A stretch of DNA of 64,000 nucleotides from DATBLE01 sp963837265 (GCA_963837265.1 CAWIMQ010000002.1:186001-250000); one strand, 5' to 3'. Numbered from the stretch's first letter, positions 33,751 to 42,403 are shown. Numbers and translations are program-made. The notes: generated by a model from the sequence alone, not told the origin.

Positions 33751-34137
33751 TCAGTGGAGTGAGGCTCGGAGCCAGTCCGCGAGCTCCCGCTCGGTGATGC
33801 TGCCGGCGGCCACCCCCTCGATGATCGCGACCGTCTCGTCGACCGACGGTGGCGCCCACTCCACCTCGTTCCTGGCCAGAAACTCGACCAGGGCGAGGTA
33901 CGCCACACGCTTGTTCCCGTCGGGCAGTGGGTGGTTCCGCGCCAAGCGGACGCAGAGCACCGCCGCCTTGTCGAACAGGTCGGGGTAGAACTCGACACCG
34001 CCGAAGCCCATCGACGGCGCGCTCAGCGCCGACTCGGCAAGCCCGACGCCCGGCCAGCCAGCGATCGCTTCGGCCGGAACGCCCAGCACTTCCTCGGCGA
34101 TCAGCAGGTAATCGGCGAGGTCGAGGTACTCGGCCAA
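33751..34137 (-). CDS. doc: Doc/Fic-type toxin of a toxin-antitoxin pair
   Basis: The 128-residue protein has a probable TTG start 3 bp after the antitoxin stop. The Doc version of the Fic motif is present: NHPLPDGNKR (HxFx(D/A)GNKR pattern, Leu in the Phe position). YLDLADYLLIAEEVLG opens the protein as in Doc homologues. Doc phosphorylates elongation factor Tu and arrests translation. The antitoxin encoded just upstream would neutralise it. Such pairs stabilise mobile DNA, which suits its place in the island. Confidence 0.8.
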   Translation of the reverse strand: MAEYLDLADYLLIAEEVLGVPAEAIAGWPGVGLAESALSAPSMGFGGVEFYPDLFDKAAVLCVRLARNHPLPDGNKRVAYLALVEFLARNEVEWAPPSVDETVAIIEGVAAGSITERELADWLRASLH

Positions 34138-34140
34138 GCC

Positions 34141-34353
34141 TCAACGAGCGAGCCGCTCGAGGATCTCGCGATCACGCTCGACGACCGCCCGCAGCCGCTG
34201 TCGGAACGCCTTGTCCTTCCGCTTGCGAGCGATGTGCTCCGCGATCGCCTCCCGCACCGCATCGGACACGCTGATCCCCTCAGCACGTGCGACCGCCTCC
34301 AGCTCGTCTGCCTGCTCGGCCGGCAATCTCAAGGTCATGTTCTTCCGAGCCAT
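34141..34353 (-). CDS. Ribbon-helix-helix antitoxin
   Basis: The preferred start is ATG 34353 (MARKNMTLRLPAEQADELEA), 70 residues. A longer frame to 34410 crosses the palindromic operator and was rejected. The N-terminal beta strand and two helices (SVSDAVREAIAEHIAR) are ribbon-helix-helix, and the basic C-terminal helix would wrap the toxin. The gene precedes the Doc-like gene by 3 bp. Confidence 0.8.
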   Translation of the reverse strand: MARKNMTLRLPAEQADELEAVARAEGISVSDAVREAIAEHIARKRKDKAFRQRLRAVVERDREILERLAR

Positions 34354-34356
34354 CTC

Positions 34357-34370
34357 GGTATCACGATACC
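34357..34370. promoter_or_regulatory. Palindromic operator of the toxin-antitoxin operon
   Basis: GGTATCACGATACC is a perfect inverted repeat (6-bp arms, AC/CG centre) ending 3 bp upstream of the antitoxin ATG. Ribbon-helix-helix antitoxins repress their own operons through such short palindromes. Confidence 0.6.
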
Positions 34371-34559
34371 ACGCCATCCCTCTCAAGTCGAGCGTTGTCG
34401 AGCCTGGCACAGCCTCGACAACCTCGGAACGATCCTCGCAAGGGCCGCCGGGCCGTAGGTGAGGCCACCTTCTCGTCCGGCCCGTCCCTGAAGCAACGTC
34501 TCTCAGATTGGGCCGCGAACCCCGTCGGCGATTGACCGTTTCCGCGGCCCGCCGGCGGG

Positions 34560-34770
34560 ATGCGCCGCCACGCCCGGCTCGTGGACAACATCCCCGGCCT
34601 CTCGAAGAAGGTGCTGACGTCGACCCTGCGCAAGCTCGAGCAGCACGGCATCGTCTCGCGCCAGGTATACCCGGAGATCCCGGTACGGGTCGAGTACACG
34701 CTCACCCCGTTCGGCTGGCAGCTCACCGAGCCGCTCATGGCCCTCGACGAGAGGGCCCTCGCACACGAGA
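34560..34770 (+). pseudogene. HxlR-family regulator fragment
   Basis: The frame reads DNIPGLSKKVLTSTLRKLEQ then HGIVSRQVYPEIPVRVEYTL and TPFGWQLTEPL, the winged-helix core of HxlR regulators. The first ~30 residues of the family and the C-terminus are missing, so this is a relic. It is the left border of a cluster of broken genes. Confidence 0.65.
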
Positions 34771-34977
34771 ACGAGCTGGCGGGCTCGCCGCAGAATGTTC
34801 AACCCCCGCGCCTGCCCGCGTCCCGTCCAACCTTGACGCTTGCACCCGCACCAGCCGCATGAGCCTCCTCTCGACGCGAACAAGCCGCAGCCTTGACACG
34901 GGTGTGCTGCGAGCACGTATCCGTCGTTGTCGCTTCGCCCGCCGGCTTCCCATGTTGTCGTCGAGGAGGAGGGATCG

Positions 34978-35280
34978 GTGAGGTTCATCGGGATGGATGT
35001 GCATCGCGACTTCTGCGAGATCGCGATCGCTGAGCCAGACGGCACGGTGTGCGCTCGGCCGGCCGGATTCACAGCAGGCTGGCGGAGCTCGAGCTGTTCG
35101 CGGGGAGTCTGGCGGCGGACGACGTGGTCGCGTTGGAGGCGACCAGCGGTGCCGGCCTGATCGGCGAGATCATTGAGCCGCACGTAGCCAAAGTCATGAT
35201 CGCCAACACACGGAAGTTGCCGCAGATCAGCAAGGCGAAGGCGAAGACCGATCGGCTGGACGCGCGGACGCTCTGCCGCG
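34978..35280 (+). pseudogene. IS110-family transposase remnant
   Basis: GTG 34978 behind GAGGAGG opens FIGMDVHRDFCEIAIAEPDG, the DEDD start of IS110 transposases. After a frameshift near 35070 the sequence continues as SRLAELELFAGSLAADDVVA and KAKAKTDRLDARTL. Only the N-terminal third remains, so it is inactive. Confidence 0.75.
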
Positions 35281-35282
35281 GA

Positions 35283-35485
35283 TCAGGCGAGGGCGCGCTG
35301 GAGAGCCGCGCGGTCCGCGGGCTCGCCGTGCGTCGGGAGCACGAACTCCACGGCCTTGTCGAGCAGCGGCCTCAGCCCGGCCGCGACCTGCTCGACCGTG
35401 ACGCCTTCCGGCTCAGCCCGCGGGGATCTCGAGCCCGTTGCCCAGGTTGACCAGCGTGTCGCCAGCGATCACCGCGTGAATGCGC
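35283..35485 (-). pseudogene. MBL-fold hydrolase C-terminal fragment
   Basis: Reading the minus strand in two frames gives HAVIAGDTLVNLGNGLEIP and then EGVTVEQVAAGLRPLLDKAV, EFVLPTHGEP, ending RAALQRALA stop. This is the end of a metallo-beta-lactamase-fold protein (metal-site His in PTHGEP) with one frameshift and no N-terminus. It abuts the IS110 remnant, which probably truncated it. Confidence 0.6.
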
Positions 35486-35645
35486 GCGCACGTCGACCGG
35501 TGTTAAGCACTACCAACTCCTCGGCTCGGCATGCCGGGCGTTCTCGTGCTCGGTGTACTCGTCACGGACCCGGTCGGCCGCGTCGGGCTCCCGGTAGAGC
35601 TTTGCGCTGCTCGTTCGCGTACTCTGAGCGTAAGAGGAGGCCGGA

Positions 35646-35873
35646 ATGAAGTTCGACAGGATCACCGTTCGTGCCGAGCAGATGGGCGGCGTCCCCTGCA
35701 TCCGCAGCCTGCGAATTCCCGTTGCCACCGTGGTCGGGATGGTCGCCGACGGCATGACAACGGGCGAGATCCTGGCCGCATACCCCGACCTCGAGGCCGC
35801 CGACGTCGAAGAGGCGCTCCGCTACGCGGCTCAGGCGGTGCAGGAGCGGGAGCTCCCGCTCGCCGCAGGTTGA
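35646..35873 (+). CDS. DUF433 antitoxin-like protein
   Basis: The 75-residue protein sits behind AGAGGAGG. The sequence GGVPCIRSLRIPVATVVGMV followed by TTGEILAAYPDLEAADVEEA is the DUF433 helix-turn-helix-like domain. It overlaps the start of a DUF5615 PIN-like gene; this pair is a recognised toxin-antitoxin arrangement. Confidence 0.8.
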   Translation: MKFDRITVRAEQMGGVPCIRSLRIPVATVVGMVADGMTTGEILAAYPDLEAADVEEALRYAAQAVQERELPLAAG

Positions 35874-36241
35874 GGTTCTTCATCGACAACGCGCTCTCGC
35901 CGCGACTCGCCGAGCAGCTCCGAGCAGCCGGACACGACGCTGTACACGTCCGCGACTACGGGCTTCAATCAGCAGCCGACCAGGAGATTTTCGGCCGCGC
36001 GGCCGCGGAGGACCGGATCCTCGTCTCGGCCGATACCGACTTCGCCATGGTCCTCGCGACCCGCAGCGCCGAGCGTCCTTCCGTCGTCCTGTTCCGTCGA
36101 AGCACCGAGCGGCGGCCCGAGCAGCAGGCGGCGCTTCTGCTCGCGAACCTCGACGCAGTCGCCGACGAACTCGAAGCGGGCGCCGTCGTCGTCTTTGAGC
36201 CGCGACGCATCCGGATCCGCCGGCTCCCGCTCGGCAGCTGA
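35870..36241 (+). CDS. DUF5615 PIN-like toxin
   Basis: TTG 35870 overlaps the DUF433 stop. The 123 residues begin LRFFIDNALSPRLAEQLRAA with acidic residues of a PIN-like active site (FIDNALS, SADTDFAMVL, Asp in HVRDYGL). PIN proteins are ribonucleases. With the upstream DUF433 gene it forms a likely toxin-antitoxin pair, the last genes before the right island end. Confidence 0.8.
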   Translation: MRFFIDNALSPRLAEQLRAAGHDAVHVRDYGLQSAADQEIFGRAAAEDRILVSADTDFAMVLATRSAERPSVVLFRRSTERRPEQQAALLLANLDAVADELEAGAVVVFEPRRIRIRRLPLGS

Positions 36242-36253
36242 AGCCCACCCGCC

Positions 36254-36274
36254 GAGGGAACACTGAGGGAACAC
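36254..36274 (+). repeat. Tandem GAGGGAACAC repeat near attR
   Basis: GAGGGAACAC at 36254-36263 and again at 36265-36274, an 11-bp period, so both copies face the same side of the helix. They lie about 100 bp inside the right att copy. They differ from the repeats next to the inner att copy, which suggests a different integrase. Confidence 0.5.
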
Positions 36275-36371
36275 CACCTCGACCACCCGCGAGCACGCGC
36301 GGTCACTCGTCCGCGGACGATTCCTTCTTCTTGCGCAGCTTTCGTGCCCGCGCTTCAGGCTCCAGACCTCG

Positions 36372-36413
36372 ATGGTAAGGAGGGGGTCGACGGTTCGAGT
36401 CCGTCAGAGGGCT
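36372..36413 (+). repeat. attR: perfect 42-bp copy of the tRNA-Thr 3' part
   Basis: Identical to 14585-14626 and in the same orientation. The bases to its right include a tRNA-type terminator (36431), so this is where the chromosome resumes after the island. The base before it differs from the tRNA sequence, so the shared core starts at the anticodon loop. Confidence 0.88.
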
Positions 36414-36430
36414 CTCTTGGAGAGAGAAGG

Positions 36431-36454
36431 ACCGCCCGCAAATCGGCGGTGTTT
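36431..36454 (+). terminator. Terminator downstream of attR (original tRNA-Thr terminator)
   Basis: ACCGCC (36431-36436) pairs with GGCGGT (36445-36450) and is followed by GTTTTC. It lies 17 bp after the tRNA-Thr 3' copy, so it probably ended the tRNA-Thr transcript before the island inserted. Confidence 0.65.
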
Positions 36455-36747
36455 TCACCCTGCGGTATTGCGGTGGGAGAGTCGTAATCCGTAAAGTGCC
36501 CAGTCTGACAACGTGCTTTGTAGAGCGTGCGCGGCTACTTGGGGCGCGGAATGCCCGCGACGAGCTGCCGAGCGTGGTCTCGTAGGACGCCGTAAGCGAC
36601 GTTTGCTCCCGGAGCGTCGCCGACAACGCGCCCGTTCCTCCTCAGGAGGCCTGTGGACGGTTGACATCGCCGCGCTGTGGCGGAAACAGTCTCACCGAGA
36701 GCCCCTTGTTCCGAGTACCTCCGCGCTTTCTCCGATGGTCTGCTGCG
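36455..36747. other. No supported gene
   Basis: Between the attR terminator and the second IS type I find only short frames. A minus-strand frame ending VAYGVLRDHARQLVAGIPRPK looks coding-like but matches nothing I recognise and runs into the IS. It may be the tail of a gene cut by the IS. Confidence 0.3.
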
Positions 36748-38719
36748 CCCGAGTTCCGCACGAGGTAGGCACGCTTGAGGCGCGCGATCCCGCATGAGCA
36801 GCGGGATTGAGGGCGTTCTGAGCCGTTGAGGGCGTGTGCCTACGCCGGCTGGGGCGTGGCGGCGGGGGTGATGCGGCCGAAGGGTGGCGGCTCGGGGACG
36901 GCGAGCGCGGCGTGGAGGCCGTGCTGGCGGCGGGTGAGCTCGCTGGTCTGGGTGAAGTCGCCGTCTGCCGATTGGAAGTGGCCTTGCCGGATCTGGCCGA
37001 GCTCGGCGCGGATCGTGCGCCAGGTCTCGCCGGTGCGCGTCTCGGCGAGGCGCACGAGCACGAGCGCGAGGAAGCAGATCAGCACGTGCGCGCGGATGCG
37101 GTCGTCTTTGCGGTGGAAGACGGGCCGGAGCAGCAGCGTCCCTTTCAGGTCGCGGAAGGAGCGCTCGGCCTCTTGGAGCTGCTTGTAGCCGAGCGCGACG
37201 TCCTCGGCCGAGAGCGCGGGATCGGACGTGGTGAGCAGGTACTTGCCGTCGAGCCGTTGCTCGGCCGCGATCTTGTTGCGGTCGAGCAGGAGCCGGCCGC
37301 CCTTGCTCTGGCGCAGGTAGCGCGACAGGGTGGGATGGTCGCGGAGCGCGCACTCGCCGCGCAGGTGCTGCTCCCGCTCGGCCTTCGTCCTGGCGCGCTG
37401 GCGCTGCGTCTCGAGCCGGGCGAGCTCGACCTCGATCCGGGCGAGCCGCCGCTCGCGCAGGGCGCGGTCGCGCTCGGCCTCGGCCGGGTTGTGGCAGACG
37501 ACGTAGCGGACGGCGGCCTCGCCCTCGCCGACGCGGACCTCCTTGACGCGCAGGTTGTCCTTGACCTGCCGGTAGCGGCCCTGACGGGAGAGCGCCTGTT
37601 CGGTCTCGGGCATGCCGGAGCGGAGCTTGACGCCGGCGATGTAGTGGCCGCCGCCCGCGCGCAGCCGGCGCAGGTTGTCGCGGCCGGAGAAGCCGGAGTC
37701 GAGTACGTAGATCGCCCGCCCCAGCCGCCAGCCGGCCAGATCCTGTTTCACCTGCTCGACCAGCGTCTGGTCTGAGGCGTTGCCCGGCCACACCCACACC
37801 CTGACCGGGATCCCCTCTCGCGTGACGGCCAGCCCGATCACCACCTGCGGCAGGTCGGGGCGGTGATCCTTCGAGTGCCCCTGACGCCGCAGCGACCCCT
37901 GCTCAGCGGACTCCTCGGACGGCTCGTCCTCCTCGTTGCTTTCGTCGTCGACGTCGACCTCGAAGTACGTGCTCGTGGTGTCGAAGAAGATCACGTCGAC
38001 CTCGAGGTTGAGCAGGTTGGCGAGCGAGAAGAAGACCGACTCCTGCACCCGCTCCGAGCAGGCGAGCAGGAAGTCCATCGCCCGATACAGCTCGTCGTCG
38101 GAGACGGCCGCGATCCCGTCGAGGACGACGTCGCGACCCAGCCAGCGGGTCGCCTCCAGCTTCGAGGCCGGCTCCAGGCAACGCTGGCAGACCATGGTGA
38201 AGATCGCCCGCTCCACCCCCGAGCGGCCGCGGCCTGCGCCGACGACCCGACTGATCGCCTTGCCGATCCCCAGCTGCGACCACAGCTCGTCGAGCACGTG
38301 CGGCCCGCCCGCCTCCGGCGCGCCCAGGAACCGGAAGCCGTCCGGCGCCTGGGCGCGCAGCGTCTCCTCGCTGCCGAGGAAGCGCTGGATCGAGCCCACC
38401 AACCGCTGCAGCGCCTCCCGGTCGAGCCGGTCCTCGCGGCCGAAGTTGTGGATCACCCGCGCCACCGGCACGCCGCGCTCGTTGCGCTCGTTGTGCGCCA
38501 GCTGCAGGTAGCGCACCGACTCGCCCCGCTTCGTCCGCTTCACCGTCGCGCGCAGATACATGATGCCTACACGATGACAGTCCCACCGGACAAAGGCGCG
38601 GTAAGACCCAAAAATGGTGTGCCTACAGGATCCGAGGCGCGACGAAGCCGAAACCGCTCAACCAAGCCAAAACCGGCCGCCCAAACGCCCGAACCCGCCT
38701 ACGTCGTGCGGAACTCGGG
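36748..38719 (-). mobile_element. Second IS1634-family element (different type)
   Basis: 1972 bp bounded by CCCGAGTTCCGCACGA and its inverse, flanked by the 5-bp target repeat CTGCG (36743-36747 and 38720-38724). The outermost bases resemble those of copies A-D, but the inside and the transposase are clearly different, so it is a distinct member of the same family. Confidence 0.9.
36840..38561 (-). CDS. IS1634-family transposase (second type)
   Basis: 573 residues from ATG 38561 (MYLRATVKRTKRGESVRYLQ). Same family layout as copies A-D: IFFDTTSTYFEVDV, AIYVLDSGFSGRDNLR, and YKQLQEAERSFRDLKGTLLL, with shared blocks such as DHRPDLPQVVIGLAVTREGI. An acidic DDESNEEDEPSEESAE insert is specific to this version. 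The gene is intact. Confidence 0.9.
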   Translation of the reverse strand: MYLRATVKRTKRGESVRYLQLAHNERNERGVPVARVIHNFGREDRLDREALQRLVGSIQRFLGSEETLRAQAPDGFRFLGAPEAGGPHVLDELWSQLGIGKAISRVVGAGRGRSGVERAIFTMVCQRCLEPASKLEATRWLGRDVVLDGIAAVSDDELYRAMDFLLACSERVQESVFFSLANLLNLEVDVIFFDTTSTYFEVDVDDESNEEDEPSEESAEQGSLRRQGHSKDHRPDLPQVVIGLAVTREGIPVRVWVWPGNASDQTLVEQVKQDLAGWRLGRAIYVLDSGFSGRDNLRRLRAGGGHYIAGVKLRSGMPETEQALSRQGRYRQVKDNLRVKEVRVGEGEAAVRYVVCHNPAEAERDRALRERRLARIEVELARLETQRQRARTKAEREQHLRGECALRDHPTLSRYLRQSKGGRLLLDRNKIAAEQRLDGKYLLTTSDPALSAEDVALGYKQLQEAERSFRDLKGTLLLRPVFHRKDDRIRAHVLICFLALVLVRLAETRTGETWRTIRAELGQIRQGHFQSADGDFTQTSELTRRQHGLHAALAVPEPPPFGRITPAATPQPA

Positions 38720-38746
38720 CTGCGCCCAGGGTCTCAGAATGGGGGA

Positions 38747-39520
38747 GTGACACTGCGCCGACGTATGAGGCCGTTTCCTTTTCTGATTGCGATTGCGGCT
38801 TTCTCACTTTGCGTACCGACCCTGCTTTTTCACGAGGTGAGCGCGAGACAAGCCGTGTGTTGGGTGCCCCGCAGGCGTGCATGCCTGTCTCGGTGGATGC
38901 CGCCGCCGGAACGTTCACGTACACCGTTCGGGTGGAGACAGGAACAGTCGGGTGCGGGCCGGCACGGACGGTCGTGCGCGAGGCAGCCCTCGGGGGTGGC
39001 GTTCGGCCCGGAGCGATGGTTGGCGGCTGGTGGCGTTGCAGCGTCGGCCAGGATCCACAGTCGTGGGCGATGTCCTGCGCCAAGGGTAAGGCGATTGTGT
39101 TGGCGTACGGGCCTGTGCGCGAGCAGAACCCATGGGTAATCGCTCAGGCGCGACTTCGGATCGGAGCGCTCGCGCCGACGTCCACCGTCGGCCTTGCTCT
39201 CCGGCACGTACGCGTTACGTCATGCCCCCGAGGTCGTCGCGAAGTACACGCGAGCCGACGGGGCTGCGCTGACGATCGTCGAGGGAAGACCCCATCCGTG
39301 CGGCCAGCTCGGCGCTCCCGTCCGACTTGCCGTCTGGAGGATCCACGGTCAGCCCGCGTGGCTCACCGAGTTCTGCGCTCCAGCAGGCTGCGCCCGACTC
39401 ACGGGCGAGTACGCGCTTGAGTGGGACGAACGCGGCGTGGACATCACGTTGATGACGCACGGCCTCGGTCAGGTGGAAGTTCTGACGATCGCACGCAGCA
39501 TGAGCGTGGTGCCCGCGTAG
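38747..39520 (+). pseudogene. Secreted protein gene with frameshifts
   Basis: GTG/ATG near 38747-38765 begins a signal-peptide-like MRPFPFLIAIAAFSLC and LLFHEVSA. The coding signal then moves to another frame (TFTYTVRVETGTVGCGPAR, MVGGWWRCSVGQDPQSWAMS) and back again (YALRHAPEVVAKYTRADGAA to MSVVPA). Cysteines are frequent, as in an exported disulfide-bonded protein. Either two frameshifts have broken one gene, or separate fragments are juxtaposed; the family is not recognised. Confidence 0.4.
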
Positions 39521-39596
39521 CGAAGCGACTCTAGGCTCTGGCCCAGCGGATGCTCGGCCAGCATGGCTCCCGCTCCGGCGTCGAAGAGTGCGCGCC

Positions 39597-39965
39597 TCAA
39601 TAGATCCTGAGAGACGAGCCGTCCTTGTCGTCGACGAGGTAGCGCTCGCCGCCGCAACCCTTGTTCTTGAGCAGCTCGTCGCGATCGCCTTCGCGTACTC
39701 ACCGGCGTGGGCGCGCCCGTTGAATTGGAGCTGCATCAGCACCAGCCTGCGGTTGAGGCGCTCCCGATTCTTCAGCATCCCGCGGCGGTCCGCGAGCGCG
39801 GCGCGTACCGTGACGAAGATCTGCTCGAGCGGTCCGGTGCTCGTCTTCGCCTTGAGCCGGCTGCGATTCGCGAGCTGCCGGGAGAGTCGGTCGCCGTTCC
39901 GGTCGAGCCACTTCGTGACCTCGCGGTTTCGCCGACGGCGCACGAGCTTCTCGTATGCCTGCCGA
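39597..39965 (-). pseudogene. Transposase C-terminal remnant
   Basis: The minus strand reads QAYEKLVRRRRNREVTKWLD, STGPLEQIFVTVRAALADRR and RERLNRRLVLMQLQFNGRAH, resembling the end of a DDE transposase. After a frameshift it ends GCGGERYLVDDKDGSSLRIY at a stop. The N-terminal catalytic part is absent. Confidence 0.45.
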
Positions 39966-40084
39966 CGTCTATCGCGACCGTTCGGGTCGTCCGGGCCGCC
40001 CGACCCTCGTCCACCTCCACCCCCTCTTCGGCAGCAAGCGTCTCGGAACGCGCCACCTGTTCCATCGGCTCGCCGGCTGGGGCT

Positions 40085-40309
40085 GCTTCGCGATCTCCGA
40101 GTCGCCGGCGTATGGTCGCCCGAGGCGTTGCCGCGCTCGCCCGCGCCGGCGAAGCAAGGCGCTGGCAGGGCTCGATCGTCAGCGCGCGCCAGCTTGCCGA
40201 CGCCTACGGCGTCACGGACACCGACGGCAGCCGGCCCGACTGCTGGGGCTACCTCGCCGCCTACGGCTGGGAGCGCGACAACGGCCACGGCATCGACGAA
40301 TTCCGTTGA
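40085..40309 (+). pseudogene. SDR oxidoreductase C-terminal fragment (duplicate of 53521 gene)
   Basis: The frame GCFAISESPAY, then after one inserted G, VARGVAALARAGEARRWQGS and DTDGSRPDCWGYLAAYGWER to HGIDEFR stop, is nearly the same as the last ~80 residues of the intact SDR gene at 53521-54453. It is followed, as there, by the start of the YjbR gene. It is a partial duplicate of that two-gene segment. Confidence 0.8.
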
Positions 40310-40430
40310 AGCGATGAGGCTCGCCGACCTCAGCGGCCTGGCCACTCAGCTCGACGGTGTCGCCGAGCGGCGCCGCGACGGCCTGCTCGAGCCGGTAGCC
40401 ACGCCTGTTGCTCGGCAGCTCAGGTCGACC
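40087..40430 (+). repeat. Partial duplication of the SDR-YjbR segment
   Basis: About 340 bp closely matching the reverse complement of roughly 53405-53741, including the SDR stop, the ATG of the YjbR gene (40315) and its first ~25 codons (MRLADLSGLATQLDGVAERR). Beyond about 40395 the similarity decays. The two copies are 13 kb apart in opposite orientation. Confidence 0.75.
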
Positions 40431-40496
40431 AGCGCGCCGGATCGCCGTCAACACGCGGTGTTTCCAAGCCGGGGCGACGGGAAGCCGAACCCTGTG

Positions 40497-40886
40497 ATGC
40501 GAGACCTCGCCGGCGTACGCCTTGACGTTCGACGGCTCGCCGCGCTCGACATGCACGGGGCCCGCGGAACCCGCCGTCGCCGGCTGATCATCCTGGCCGA
40601 GTTCGCGCTCGGCACCCTCGGCGGTGCGGCGCTCGGCGTCTGGGCGTTGACCTGGGGCGGGGTTGTTGGTCTCGGGCTCGGCGTTTGGCTCCTGGGGCTC
40701 GGCGCCAACTACCTTCTGCTCACCTGGAACGTCGCTCTGTTGTGGCGTCGCGGGCGGCTGCATGAAGAGCTTGCCGACGTCGACCTGCAAGCGGAGCTGC
40801 ACCACTACACGCGGGCACAGATCTGGGTCCTCGCGCCGTTCTGGATCGCCGGACTCGCCGTCGTGCAGGCCGGGCGAACGAGCTGA
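40497..40886 (+). CDS. Small integral membrane protein
   Basis: ATG 40497 gives 129 residues. A soluble basic start (MRDLAGVRLDVRRLAALDMH) is followed by hydrophobic helices (LIILAEFALGTLGGAALGVW, VVGLGLGVWLLGLGANYLLL, IWVLAPFWIAGLAVVQ) with an acidic loop ELADVDLQAELHH between the last two. It looks complete, unlike its neighbours. Function unknown. Confidence 0.6.
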   Translation: MRDLAGVRLDVRRLAALDMHGARGTRRRRLIILAEFALGTLGGAALGVWALTWGGVVGLGLGVWLLGLGANYLLLTWNVALLWRRGRLHEELADVDLQAELHHYTRAQIWVLAPFWIAGLAVVQAGRTS

Positions 40887-40963
40887 GACGTCGACGTCGC
40901 CGCCGGCGACGGAACCGGCACCGTCGACGGCGTCTCGATCGACGAAGGTCGCCGGCCGCGTCC

Positions 40964-41330
40964 TCAGGCGGCCCGCTCGTAGACCAGGAGCTGGACGCCG
41001 TCGCCGAACGTACGGGTCTCGACGAGCCGCAGCCGCTTTGTCTCGCTGGTGGCGTCGAAGAGGCGCTTCCCCGCGCCGACGATCACCGGGTAGACGAGCA
41101 GGTGCAGCGCATCGACGAGGCGTGCTCGATCAGCGTCTGAGCGAGCTGCGGGCTGCCGTGGACGACGACATCCCGCTCGTACCGCTGCTTCAGCTTGCCG
41201 ATCTCCTCGACCACGTCGCCGCTGATCACCGTCGTGTTGTTCCACGCGGGGTCCTTCAGCGTGGACGAGACGACGTGCTCCGGCATCGAATTGAAGTAGT
41301 CGGCGAACTCGCCCTCATCGACCCGGAACG
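40964..41330 (-). pseudogene. DHFR-like (RibD-C) protein remnant
   Basis: Two frames together give VDEGEFADYFNSMPEHVVSS, NTTVISGDVVEEIGKLKQRY, HGSPQLAQTLIEHA and then LVDALHLLVYPVIVGAGKRL, FGDGVQLLVYERAA, the C-terminal two thirds of a RibD-C family protein. One frameshift lies near 41125 and the N-terminus is missing. It is related to, but not the same as, the intact gene at 32971. Confidence 0.75.
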
Positions 41331-41369
41331 CTCGGCGACGCCTGAACCGGCCAAGCCCCTGACGAGCGC

Positions 41370-41700
41370 GAGGATCGACTTCAGCCCGTGCCGAGCCGAC
41401 GGCTCACAGTTCCCCCGGCGGGCGTGGCTGCGCTCCGTCCGGCGCGTGCTGAACGAGGCGACGCCCGAGGACTTCGGGTACGTGAGCGGCCGCGGCGCGC
41501 CCGCCTTGCACCGCGCGCTCGCCGCCTACCTGAACCGGGTACGAGGGACGTCTGCCAGTCCCGAGAACGTCGTGATCTGCAACGGCTACGCCCAGGGCGT
41601 CGGTCTGGTCATCGCCGCGCTCGTCAAGGCGGGTGCGAGGCGGCTCGCGGTCGAGAACCCCTCCGCAGATGACGACGCCGTCCCGGCCGCACGTGCGGCC
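41370..41700 (+). pseudogene. MocR-type aminotransferase fragment
   Basis: The frame IDFSPCRADGSQFPRRAWLR, EDFGYVSGRGAPALHRALAA, VRGTSASPENVVICNGYAQG is the start of the PLP-dependent aminotransferase domain of a MocR/GntR regulator. The N-terminal DNA-binding domain and the lysine-bearing rest are absent, so it is a relic. Confidence 0.7.
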
Positions 41701-41809
41701 GGCCTGGCGTCGACCCCTTCCCTGGGGGATACGCGTCCGATCGGCGAATCAGCGAGTGGAGGGTCGACCGTCGGCAGCGGGATCGACGAGACGCTGAAGC
41801 GCGGCTGAG

Positions 41810-42335
41810 CGCCGTTCGTCCCAGTCCGGCAGACCCGACGCGGCTCCGCAGCTCGCGATACGTGGAGGCGCGCGGGCTCGACGGCGAACGCGCGCTCGGC
41901 GAGGGCGACCTCCCCTCGTCGTCGCGGCACGCTCGTCACCGGCGTTTGCGGCCGTAGTCGGCGAAGCCGTGCTCGAGCCCGTCGAGTGTCTTCTTCGCCT
42001 GCGCCCCTCGCGAGCGCGCTGGGTGGCATCGCCTGAACAGAGGTCACGATGCCGACCGGGTCGGCGTCCCCGTCACGCCTGGGCCGTCGTCGAGATCTTC
42101 TCCGGCACGCGCGACACCGACAGAAGCCGGACGCGGCGAACCACTCACGCTGACCACGCGCGATTGCTCTCGAGCTCGTCGGCTTCCCCCACGGGAAGGC
42201 GTACATGGAGCGGCGTGAGCGGTTGCCCAGGAACCCCCGCGACCCCTTGATGCGAGCGTGTCTTGATCACGTGTACCGGAGCGGCGTCGGCGCACTCGCA
42301 ACGGCGTCGGCCGGGGATCGAGTATGCTCGCCGCA
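41810..42335. other. About 500 bp without a supported gene
   Basis: Only short frames occur. A minus-strand end (GAQAKKTLDGLEHGFADYGR, stop near 41939) may be a gene fragment. The right part is presumably the promoter region of the riboswitch-controlled operon, although I see no convincing -35/-10 pair. Confidence 0.3.
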
Positions 42336-42403
42336 CGCCAATGAAGCTTGGCGGGAGGCACGAAGCCTCCGAACCGCCGTCCCGACGGCTGATGGCTTCT
42401 ACC
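42336..42403 (+). ncRNA. Fluoride riboswitch (crcB motif)
   Basis: Stem P1 is CGCCA/TGGCG (42336-42340, 42349-42353) enclosing ATGAAGCT. An optional hairpin GGAGGC...GCCTCC follows, then GAACCGCC, a P3 stem GCCGT/ACGGC, and the conserved 3' segment GGCTGATGGCTTCTACC. The loop GAAGC can pair with GCTTC in that segment, forming the pseudoknot that defines fluoride aptamers. The arrangement follows the Thermotoga petrophila aptamer element by element. It ends 37 bp before the start codon of the hydrogenase-4-like operon, so fluoride should switch that operon on. Confidence 0.85.
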
